Positions 6,554 through 12,260 of a stretch of DNA of 16,355 nucleotides are shown here, one piece after another (within the stretch, counting starts at the first letter, position 1; each line of letters opens with the position of its first letter). The position numbers and the translations under genes were made by a program. This stretch comes from an uncultured Oscillospiraceae bacterium. GTDB taxonomy: Bacteria > Bacillota > Clostridia > Oscillospirales > Oscillospiraceae. The DNA lies in the NCBI GenBank assembly GCA_900758315.1, contig CAAERF010000604.1, positions 1-16,355 on the forward strand. The letters are read 5' to 3'. Under the pieces are notes generated by a model, which did no database searches, had not been told where the DNA came from, and worked only from the letters and a program-made list of their open reading frames with translations.

Positions 6554-6643
6554 AAAAGCGCAACTGAATGGCGTATTTATGATTATAGGCAAGTGAGTTG
6601 CGTTTGTCAATAGCGTTTTGAAAATATGCGCAATTCAACTGCG
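6536..6643. promoter_or_regulatory. Four operator half-sites between the polymerase and XRE genes
   Basis: A recurring element close to CGCAAYTSAA occurs four times: CGCAATTCAATG (6536-6547), CGCAACTGAATG (6559-6570), the reverse-strand copy GTGAGTTGCG (6593-6602), and CGCAATTCAACTGCG (6629-6643), which is partly palindromic (CGCA/TGCG). They cover the spacers and start regions of both promoters. These are the probable binding sites for the XRE protein at 6658. The motif differs from the GTACGCA operators of the second XRE gene, so the two switches should be separate. Confidence 0.65.
6582..6610 (-). promoter_or_regulatory. Consensus promoter of the Y-family polymerase gene
   Basis: On the minus strand TTGACA (6605-6610) and TATAAT (6582-6587) are exactly 17 bases apart, a full consensus match in both boxes. 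The half-site GTTGCG/CGCAAC sits in the spacer and two more lie downstream. A promoter this strong in front of an error-prone polymerase must normally be held off, which fits tight repression by the XRE protein. Confidence 0.82.
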
Positions 6644-6657
6644 TGAGGAGGCGCGAC

Positions 6658-7065
6658 ATGAAGTTCGGAGAAAAGTTAAAAGCGCTTCGGAAAGAGCGCG
6701 GACTGACTCAAAATGAGCTGGCTAAAGCTGTAGGGGTAGGTACCCGTTCAGTGGTTGGCTGGGAGCAAGAAGGGCGTTACCCCCGCAAGCGTGAGCTGTA
6801 TGCGAAGCTGGCCGAGGTGCTCGGCACGGAAGAGAACTACTTGCTGACGGAAGATGAGCAGTTCGTATCCGTTGCTTCAGAGCAGTACGGTAGCCGTGGC
6901 AAGCGGCAGGCCGAGCAGCTCGTAGCGGAGCTGTCTGGTCTGTTCGCAGGCGGTGAGCTGACCGAGTCCGACAAGGATGCGGTCATGATTGCTCTCCAGA
7001 AAGCTTACTTCGACTGCAAAGAGGACAATAAGAAATACACCCCCAAGGCGTATCGTCCGAAATAA
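6658..7065 (+). CDS. XRE-family repressor, partner of ImmA-like copy 1
   Basis: The 135-residue protein has a Cro/CI HTH at residues 1-60: MKFGEKLKALRKERGLTQNE, LAKAVGVGTRSVVGWEQEGRYPRK, YAKLAEVLGTEENYLL. The C-terminal part, QAEQLVAELSGLFAGGELTESDKDAVMIALQKAYFDCK, is helical and seen in other ImmA-linked repressors. The ATG at 6658 is chosen because GAGGAG (6645-6650) is 7 bases upstream; the longer GTG reading at 6643 begins inside that site. It heads a rightward operon with the ImmA-like gene 44 bases on. It probably represses both its own operon and the divergent polymerase gene through the CGCAAYTSAA half-sites. Confidence 0.85.
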   Translation: MKFGEKLKALRKERGLTQNELAKAVGVGTRSVVGWEQEGRYPRKRELYAKLAEVLGTEENYLLTEDEQFVSVASEQYGSRGKRQAEQLVAELSGLFAGGELTESDKDAVMIALQKAYFDCKEDNKKYTPKAYRPK

Positions 7066-7109
7066 CGGACATCCGTTGTGGTATCATAAACGCCGAGGAG
7101 GTGCTTCGA

Positions 7110-7640
7110 TTGGATTCTTATGCCCTTTATAAGAAGGCGAACAACCTCGTCAAACAGTGTGGGACAAGAAACGCACTGCACATAGCAAAGGAGATCGGCA
7201 TCAAAGTCTACTATGAGCCGACTTTTGATAAACTGCTCGGTATGTACACATTCCGATGGAATCACAGGCTCATGTTCCTGAATCCGCATATCGGAGAGGA
7301 ATTGCTCCAGATGGTCGCAGCGCATGAGCTGGGGCATGACTCGGAGCACCGTGAGCTTGCCAAGGCAGAAAAGCAGGGGCTTAGGGAATTTGCGCTCTTC
7401 CACATGAAGGATACGACGGAGTATGAGGCAAATGCCTTTGCCTCCCATATTCTGCTGGATAATGACGAAGTGTACTCTCTGAGCCGCCAGGGTTATGACG
7501 TAGTTGAAATCGCCAAAACGATGAAAGCGGATATAAACCTCATGCTGATCAAGCTCCAGGAGATGAACAAAATCGGATATGACTTCCGCATCCCTATGGA
7601 TCCTGACAGCCGCTTTTTCAGGAAGGTGCCACATGAATAG
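7110..7640 (+). CDS. ImmA/IrrE family metallopeptidase (anti-repressor), copy 1
   Basis: The 176-residue protein is a compact ImmA-type zinc protease. HELGH (H72, E73, H76 counted from the TTG start) follows LMFLNPHIGEELLQMVAA, and a later EYEANAFASHILL segment supplies the conserved helix whose acidic residue usually completes zinc binding. The C-terminal GYDVVEIAKTMKADINLMLIKLQEMNKIGY is the usual tail. By family analogy it cleaves or inactivates the XRE repressor encoded upstream, turning on the operon and probably the polymerase gene. A TTG start at 7110 is preferred because GAGGAGGTG (7095-7103) is 6 bases upstream; the GTG at 7101 overlaps it. Confidence 0.85.
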   Translation: MDSYALYKKANNLVKQCGTRNALHIAKEIGIKVYYEPTFDKLLGMYTFRWNHRLMFLNPHIGEELLQMVAAHELGHDSEHRELAKAEKQGLREFALFHMKDTTEYEANAFASHILLDNDEVYSLSRQGYDVVEIAKTMKADINLMLIKLQEMNKIGYDFRIPMDPDSRFFRKVPHE

Positions 7641-7905
7641 TATAAAAGTCTACGTGGATGTCCTCGTGGAATTCAACGAGGATGGCGTAATGCTCCCAAG
7701 GTTGATTACCTGGGAAGATGGGTCTAAATATGAGGTAGACCGTGTTGTGGACATCCGTCCGGCTGCAGCGATGAAGGCCGGCGGTGGAGGCGACCGCTAC
7801 ACAGTGATGGTGCGGGGAACGAGGACGTTTCTGTTTTTCGAGCGCAATGCAAGCCTACAAGGGAACAACATAGGCCGCTGGTTTGTAGAGCGGAAAGCCG
7901 GATAA
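7633..7905 (+). CDS. Conserved small beta-rich protein, function unknown
   Basis: This 90-residue protein is largely beta-strand by pattern (KVYVDVLVEF, RLITWEDGSKYEVDRVVDIRPA, GDRYTVMVRGTRTFLFFE) and ends with RWFVERKAG. Small barrel-like proteins with the ITWEDG...YEVDRV and RYTVMVRG...LFFE pattern are familiar to me from Firmicutes, but no function is established. The ATG at 7633 overlaps the ImmA-like stop by 8 bases and has GGAAGGTG just upstream, so it is translationally coupled to the protease. Context suggests a role in the damage-responsive operon. A longer in-frame start at 7579 lies inside the ImmA gene and is less likely. Confidence 0.68.
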   Translation: MNSIKVYVDVLVEFNEDGVMLPRLITWEDGSKYEVDRVVDIRPAAAMKAGGGGDRYTVMVRGTRTFLFFERNASLQGNNIGRWFVERKAG

Positions 7906-7936
7906 GTCACCATGCAGACTTGTGGGAGAAATCGAT

Positions 7937-8380
7937 ATGGTGTATGATGGAGTAAGGTTTCACGGTACGCCGATGAAGGTAAAAATCACCTCGAACATCA
8001 TAGGTTACGGGCCAATGCCGGAGCCTACCGACGATGCCGAGCAGCGGCTTACGATAACTGCAGACGGTCGAGTCTGGCTTTCCCGATATTCCTATGGTGA
8101 TGGGACGAAATACACTCTGCAGGAACAGAGGCACCTCCGCTATACTGCCGAGGTGACACAAGTTCTGTTGGAAGCGCTGGGGCGGTATTTCGGTAACAAC
8201 CCGATTATCGGAATGGCTACGGACGTAGGCGATTGGAGCATGGAACTCACCAATGAAGAGGGCGAACGTTTCAAGTATCACGGGTCACTGGTGTCTGACA
8301 GCAGTGGGCTGTCAAACTTTATCCGTTTAGCGCTCGGTTTGCCAATACTATGGATTTTTGATGGAGGTATGACAAAATGA
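7937..8380 (+). CDS. Conserved hypothetical protein of the ImmA operon
   Basis: The 147-residue protein contains TSNIIGYGPMPEPTD, RLTITADGRVWLSRYSYGDG, IGMATDVGDWSMELTNEEG and a C-terminal FIRLALGLPILWIFDGG. I recall similar proteins as conserved hypotheticals in gut Firmicutes, without assigned function. There is no signal peptide and no catalytic motif I can name. The ATG at 7937 is used because GGAGA sits 7 bases upstream; the GTG at 7922 would place the site inside the gene. It overlaps the next gene by four bases (ATGA at 8377-8380). Confidence 0.68.
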   Translation: MVYDGVRFHGTPMKVKITSNIIGYGPMPEPTDDAEQRLTITADGRVWLSRYSYGDGTKYTLQEQRHLRYTAEVTQVLLEALGRYFGNNPIIGMATDVGDWSMELTNEEGERFKYHGSLVSDSSGLSNFIRLALGLPILWIFDGGMTK

Positions 8381-8688
8381 ACAAGTACATTCTTTATCGA
8401 ATTGGCGTTGTGGAAGAGGACGATGAGGACAGGGACGAGGTCGAGGCTGAGGAAATGGTAGCGGTCGAATACGGTGACAGCATTGATGCCGTGCTGGACA
8501 ACCTCCTCCGAGCCGTTCGGGATGACCTTTCTGAAATGCCTGAATATGCGCAATGCGAGGTGGACGCCTATGGCCCCCACTTTGAGAATTGCAGCGGCAA
8601 CACCTACGACATGATGGGCGTTGTTATTCCCCCTGTAGCTGAGAAGAACATTCTTGTTGACTACATCGTGGAGGAGGAAGAGGCATGA
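8377..8688 (+). CDS. Highly acidic small protein, unknown function
   Basis: The 103-residue protein is very acidic: by hand count about 29 Asp/Glu against about 6 Lys/Arg, concentrated in VVEEDDEDRDEVEAEE near the N-terminus and VEEEEA at the end. The middle (SIDAVLDNLLRAVRDDLSEM) looks helical. No family is recognised. GGAGG (8363-8367) precedes the ATG by 9 bases, and both ends overlap neighbours by ATGA, so it is an integral member of the operon. Such charge is seen in DNA-mimic proteins that block restriction enzymes or nucleoid proteins, but also in many unrelated small proteins. Confidence 0.68.
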   Translation: MNKYILYRIGVVEEDDEDRDEVEAEEMVAVEYGDSIDAVLDNLLRAVRDDLSEMPEYAQCEVDAYGPHFENCSGNTYDMMGVVIPPVAEKNILVDYIVEEEEA

Positions 8689-9095
8689 TTGTCATCGTGG
8701 CTGTTGATGACCGCAACGGCATGATGTTCAATCGCCGCCGCCAGAGCCAAGACAGAGTCCTTCGGGAGCATATCCTTGATATGACCGTAGGCAAGAAACT
8801 GTGGATGAATCACTATACGGAGAAGCAGTTTGCGGACTCTGATAATTTCGCACAAATCAACGTTTCAGACGATTTCCTGAATGAAGCTGCTCCCGGAGAG
8901 TATTGTTTTGTGGAAAACGAGCCGCTGTCCCCATACAGCAGGTGGATTGAACAGCTGGTCATCTTTCGTTGGAATAGAGCCTATCCGGGAGACTTCTATT
9001 TCGACCTACCTCTTGACGAGTGGAAGCTGATAAGCACGGAGGAATTTCCCGGCTCTTCCCACGAGAAAATCACGAAAGAGGTGTATGAACGGTGA
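8685..9095 (+). CDS. Conserved hypothetical protein (not a real ribonuclease Z)
   Basis: The 136-residue protein begins MIVIVAVDDRNGMMFNRRRQ and continues with DRVLREHILDMT, KLWMNHYTEKQF, EAAPGEYCFVENEPL, IFRWNRAYPGDFYFDLPL and EFPGSSHEKITKEVYER. As I recall, relatives in mobile elements are sometimes labelled 'ribonuclease Z', but the HxHxDH metallo-beta-lactamase motif of that enzyme is absent, so the name is not supported. The opening VAVDD-NGMMFN faintly recalls the first strand of dihydrofolate reductase-like proteins; this is only a resemblance. It overlaps the acidic gene before it (ATGA) and the nuclease gene after it (GTGA). Confidence 0.68.
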   Translation: MIVIVAVDDRNGMMFNRRRQSQDRVLREHILDMTVGKKLWMNHYTEKQFADSDNFAQINVSDDFLNEAAPGEYCFVENEPLSPYSRWIEQLVIFRWNRAYPGDFYFDLPLDEWKLISTEEFPGSSHEKITKEVYER

Positions 9096-10117
9096 CCAAA
9101 TTGAAAAAGAGCCTTTTGCCTCTACTGCTGGCCCTGTGCCTTGCTCTATCTGCTTGCGGTTCCCCGGCTTCCGACACTACAAGCGATGTGACCTCTGAGC
9201 CAAGCGAGTCTACGCCCATTTCAGAAGAGGTCACATCGCCGTATCTGGCTTCTTCTGAAGAGCCAGAGGCCACATCAGGAACGCCGAGTGAGGTACCCAA
9301 TTCAGAGTCCGAAGTTTTCATTGATGGCATCCCTGCATTCAGCGGTGACCCCTATGTAGTAATAAATGAGAACGAGCCTGCGTTCACCTCTGACGAGATT
9401 ACCACAGACTCGTTTGAATCATATAGTCCATTAGACTCCCTTGGGCGCTGCGGAGTAGCCTTCGCTTGTATAGGCACAGACCTGATGCCCACCGAAGACC
9501 GAGGCAGCATCGGGCAAGTCAAGCCGACCGGATGGCACACGGTCAAGTATGACTGCGTTGACGGAAAGTACCTCTACAACCGCTGCCACCTGATCGGATA
9601 CCAGCTGAGTGGAGAGAATGCCAATGAGCGCAACCTGATAACCGGCACTCGATACATGAACGTGGATGGAATGCTGCCCTTTGAAAACATGGTGGCAGAC
9701 TACGTTCAAGAAACGGGCAACCATGTAATGTACCGGGTGACTCCATACTATGACGGCAACAACCTTCTGGCAAATGGGGTTCAGGTCGAAGCAATGTCTG
9801 TAGAGGACGATGGTGACGGGATCCTTTTCAACGTCTATGTCTACAATGCTCAACCTGGAGTCGTGATTGATTATGCCACTGGAGACAGCTGGCTGGAGGG
9901 CGGCTCCTCTACCGTGACTGAGGAGCCAGTACAGAACGAGCCACAACAGTCTACAGGTTCGGCTACATACATACTGAATACCAACAGCAAAAAATTTCAT
10001 TATCCTGATTGCTCCAGCGTAGACCAGATGAACGAGTCCAACAAGCAGGAGTTCTTTGGAACGCGGGATGAAGCCATCGCTCAGGGGTATGACCCGTGTG
10101 GGCGGTGCAATCCATGA
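9092..10117 (+). CDS. Lipoprotein DNA/RNA non-specific endonuclease with C-terminal metal-binding domain
   Basis: The 341-residue protein starts with a lipoprotein signal (KLKKSLLPLLLALCLALSAC, lipobox LSAC, Cys22), then a Ser/Thr/Glu/Pro-rich linker (about 23-75). An EndA/NucA-type nuclease domain follows: DRGSIGQV, GWHTVKYD, then YNRCHLIGYQL with H166 as likely general base and NERNLITGT with N181 as likely metal ligand. Residues 291-341 form an Ada-like domain with H303, C307, C336 and C339 (FHYPDC...CGRC) as probable metal ligands. It should be anchored outside the membrane and cut nucleic acids there. The GTG start overlaps the previous stop (GTGA). A surface nuclease inside a cytoplasmic repressor/protease operon is unusual. 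Confidence 0.85.
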   Translation: MTKLKKSLLPLLLALCLALSACGSPASDTTSDVTSEPSESTPISEEVTSPYLASSEEPEATSGTPSEVPNSESEVFIDGIPAFSGDPYVVINENEPAFTSDEITTDSFESYSPLDSLGRCGVAFACIGTDLMPTEDRGSIGQVKPTGWHTVKYDCVDGKYLYNRCHLIGYQLSGENANERNLITGTRYMNVDGMLPFENMVADYVQETGNHVMYRVTPYYDGNNLLANGVQVEAMSVEDDGDGILFNVYVYNAQPGVVIDYATGDSWLEGGSSTVTEEPVQNEPQQSTGSATYILNTNSKKFHYPDCSSVDQMNESNKQEFFGTRDEAIAQGYDPCGRCNP

Positions 10118-10132
10118 TGTGGGGGATTGATT

Positions 10133-10378
10133 ATGGCATCAAAACAGAAGAATGAGTCGCTACGGCAGCAATATCAGCGCCTGACACAAAACCGAGCCAG
10201 GGCAAGAGCAAGTGGTCAGCCCACGCCGAAGCTCGACGCAAAGATTGAAAGACTGCGGACTTTGATGAATAGCAACGTTACTCCTCCCAAGCCTGCGAAG
10301 CCTTCCCCGAGCAAGTACATGAACTACACCGGTGTGAATAAGCGGCCTATGCAGGGTGGAAAGGTATCTCCAAGATAA
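10133..10378 (+). CDS. Small basic protein, unknown, last gene of the operon
   Basis: The 81-residue product is strongly basic and has two parts. An N-terminal stretch (NESLRQQYQRLTQNRARARA, then KLDAKIERLRTLM) is probably a helical hairpin or coiled coil. The Pro/Lys-rich tail is PPKPAKPSPSKYMNYTGVNK. No family is recognised. GGGGGA (10121-10126) stands 6 bases before the ATG at 10133, and the gene begins 15 bases after the nuclease gene. The charge suggests nucleic acid or membrane-surface binding, which is inference. Confidence 0.6.
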   Translation: MASKQKNESLRQQYQRLTQNRARARASGQPTPKLDAKIERLRTLMNSNVTPPKPAKPSPSKYMNYTGVNKRPMQGGKVSPR

Positions 10379-10408
10379 GTGTGGGATAAAAATTGCCACA
10401 TGGAATAC

Positions 10409-10442
10409 AAAAAGCGTCTTGCTTCAACAGCGGACGCTTTTT
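10409..10442. terminator. Bidirectional rho-independent terminator
   Basis: AAAAAGCGTC (10409-10418) and GACGCTTTTT (10433-10442) form a 10-bp stem with a 14-base loop, and both strands end in a T-run. It closes the rightward XRE/ImmA operon and, 8 bases past the HNH stop, the leftward HNH gene. Confidence 0.85.
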
Positions 10443-10449
10443 GCTGTGT

Positions 10450-11016
10450 TCACTCCTGTGCGCTTCGGCTCGCCCGAAACCAGGAAGAAATGTATTTGTC
10501 TTGCAATAGTTCGGTGTGTTGAGACACAAATTCTATGAACGCAGCCGTTAATCCGTCCCAATCCTTAATTTCACTGGGGCTGTGCAGTGTCCAATTTAGT
10601 TGCTCCAGTGTCCAATTGTTTTTAACTTGGTTGTGGAGCATGGATGTCGTCACCCAGTTTTCGATGGTGTCTTTTCCACCTCGTGCAATTGGAATGACAT
10701 GGTCAATGGTAGGAAAAAGCTCCCAATATGCAACGTGCCCCTCCGTCATCTTGCCATGTGGGTGATAAGGGAATTCGGCAGGGCAATAAAAAGTGATAAT
10801 CTTCAAAACACCCGGATTCACCAGTTTGTCACCTGAATACCGATCAATGAAACCATCACGGATAAAAATTTTCATCTTCTCAGTCATGGTATAACTGCGT
10901 TTATCCGGTTGGAATGGGATGAACGGGTATTCCTCCCTGATAATCCTCTTACTGGATTCAATATCACCGTTTGTAATTGATTTAAATGCTTTCTCTATAG
11001 ACACGGCGCTGTTCAT
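10450..11016 (-). CDS. HNH endonuclease
   Basis: The 188-residue protein has an HNH nuclease domain at about residues 45-140. GFIDRYSGDKL is followed by TIDHVIPIARGGKD, which holds the first catalytic His, then ENWVTTSMLHNQVKNN with the conserved Asn and second His. The Cys pairs of the zinc-bound HNH subtype are absent (YSGDKL stands where a CxxC often is). The only visible ribosome site, GGAGG, is 14 bases from the ATG (11014-11016), so translation may be weak. It is divergent from the restriction endonuclease gene and could be an extra nuclease of that locus, a Vsr-like helper, or an independent phage HNH protein. Cleavage specificity is unknown. Confidence 0.78.
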   Translation of the reverse strand: MNSAVSIEKAFKSITNGDIESSKRIIREEYPFIPFQPDKRSYTMTEKMKIFIRDGFIDRYSGDKLVNPGVLKIITFYCPAEFPYHPHGKMTEGHVAYWELFPTIDHVIPIARGGKDTIENWVTTSMLHNQVKNNWTLEQLNWTLHSPSEIKDWDGLTAAFIEFVSQHTELLQDKYISSWFRASRSAQE

Positions 11017-11087
11017 GTCTGTGTTTAAATCCTCCCAAATGAATGTCTAATCGGCTTCCCTATTATGCATGGTAAACATAGATGGTG

Positions 11088-11116
11088 TTGCACCCTGCCG
11101 CTGTCAGTGTTATAAT
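11088..11116 (+). promoter_or_regulatory. Promoter of the restriction endonuclease gene
   Basis: TTGCAC (11088-11093) and a perfect TATAAT (11111-11116) are 17 bases apart. The -10 is extended by an upstream TG (TGTTATAAT). Transcription should begin near 11123, which excludes an ATG at 11082 as start and supports GTG 11166. Confidence 0.72.
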
Positions 11117-11165
11117 CACCATAATAGTTCTAAACATTCCGCTTTGTAGAAAGAGAGGGCTTCTT

Positions 11166-12260
11166 GTGGCGTTGGATGTCAATCAATTAGATGCAGGCAG
11201 GGTACTACGTGACTCATATGAACGGGTCAGCAACGAGGCGATGACTACCTGCCCAATCGCGAAAACAGTTGACCTCACCCTGGCTGGGAAGGGTTGCTTA
11301 ACCTACCAGTATATTCTTTTAACCGCTCTGGTTGCCAAATTGACTAATCCTGAAATTGATATGCTGAGTTTACAGGTGGATGACTCATCTCAAGGGGCTT
11401 ACGCTCCAAGGACACTCTGTAAAGAGGTAATTTATCCATTTCAAAAGCAAATCTTGTCAAATGCACTGAACGGTAACAACGACGATCCATTAGTCAATAA
11501 GCCTGCGAGATACTTGCGGCTTGCTAAAAGCAATGCCGCACGTGGAGATGGCAGGGCCGTTTTAAATCAATTATGTGATTCGTTGCCGGCGCTGACTACA
11601 CCGAAAGATGTACAGGATACGCTCGACTACCTGATGACCAAGCTCCTTCAGATAGCCAAAGAGAAAAAAGAACGGGCCGATGCTGTAAGTACGTCAGTTA
11701 AAGACGCAAATTACCAGATCCTTTATAAATTTCTCTCCGACTTGCTTGACCAAGGATTTGGTGGCGCGGCACTTGTTCTTGTAACCTATGCGCTCTTTCT
11801 TATTCATTTTCCAGCGCATGAAGGTTATAAAATAATCCCCCATCCTGTTAATCAGTCTGGCTCATCTTCCCGACAAAGAAGTGACTTAGACATTGAAAAG
11901 AATGGCTCTCCATTTCTTGGTGTTGAGTTGAAAGATAAACCATTCACCGCAAACGATGTTGCAAGAGCCGCAGATACGGCGTTGTCCAGCGGTTTAACCA
12001 GCTTACTTTTTGTTTCTGGACGCCACAGTGGACTTCCTTCGGTTGCTACTTATTTCTCTGAGGTCAGAAAGGAATATGCAAACAAAGGTTTTGCCGTTGG
12101 AGTAATCGAGGTTGACGAGTTGATGGATTTTCTCTTAGTTACACATCCCGCCGACATCGATGCCTCCAAAGTGTTGGGTGCTGTTTATGACTGTGTGTCA
12201 GAGATCGGTGGCACCGTTGAAACACAGACCTGGGTCTACTCTAAACTCAGGTCGTTGTGA
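11166..12260 (+). CDS. Type II restriction endonuclease, SacI-like
   Basis: The 364-residue protein resembles the SacI family: TYQYILLTALVAKLTNPEID, DSSQGAYAPRTLCKEVIYPF, NKPARYLRLAKSNAARGDGR, then a nuclease core. In the core, RSDLDIEKNGSPFLGVELKD gives a PD-(D/E)xK site (Asp of SDLDIE, then the E-x-K of VELKD). SacI cuts GAGCTC; the specificity here is inferred from similarity. GTG 11166 is chosen because GAGAGGG is 6 bases upstream and a promoter lies inside the longer ATG-11082 reading. The gene has its own promoter and converges on the methyltransferase gene, overlapping it tail-to-tail by 25 bases. It would cleave invading DNA that lacks the partner methylation. Confidence 0.75.
   Translation: MALDVNQLDAGRVLRDSYERVSNEAMTTCPIAKTVDLTLAGKGCLTYQYILLTALVAKLTNPEIDMLSLQVDDSSQGAYAPRTLCKEVIYPFQKQILSNALNGNNDDPLVNKPARYLRLAKSNAARGDGRAVLNQLCDSLPALTTPKDVQDTLDYLMTKLLQIAKEKKERADAVSTSVKDANYQILYKFLSDLLDQGFGGAALVLVTYALFLIHFPAHEGYKIIPHPVNQSGSSSRQRSDLDIEKNGSPFLGVELKDKPFTANDVARAADTALSSGLTSLLFVSGRHSGLPSVATYFSEVRKEYANKGFAVGVIEVDELMDFLLVTHPADIDASKVLGAVYDCVSEIGGTVETQTWVYSKLRSL

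Noticed and set aside
7005..7634. Leftward 209-codon frame opposite the ImmA-like gene
   Set aside because: Antisense to a gene with an HELGH motif and strong Shine-Dalgarno sequence; the peptide has no domain pattern.
9431..10000. Leftward 189-codon frame opposite the nuclease gene
   Set aside because: Antisense shadow; the plus strand encodes a lipobox, nuclease motifs and metal ligands.
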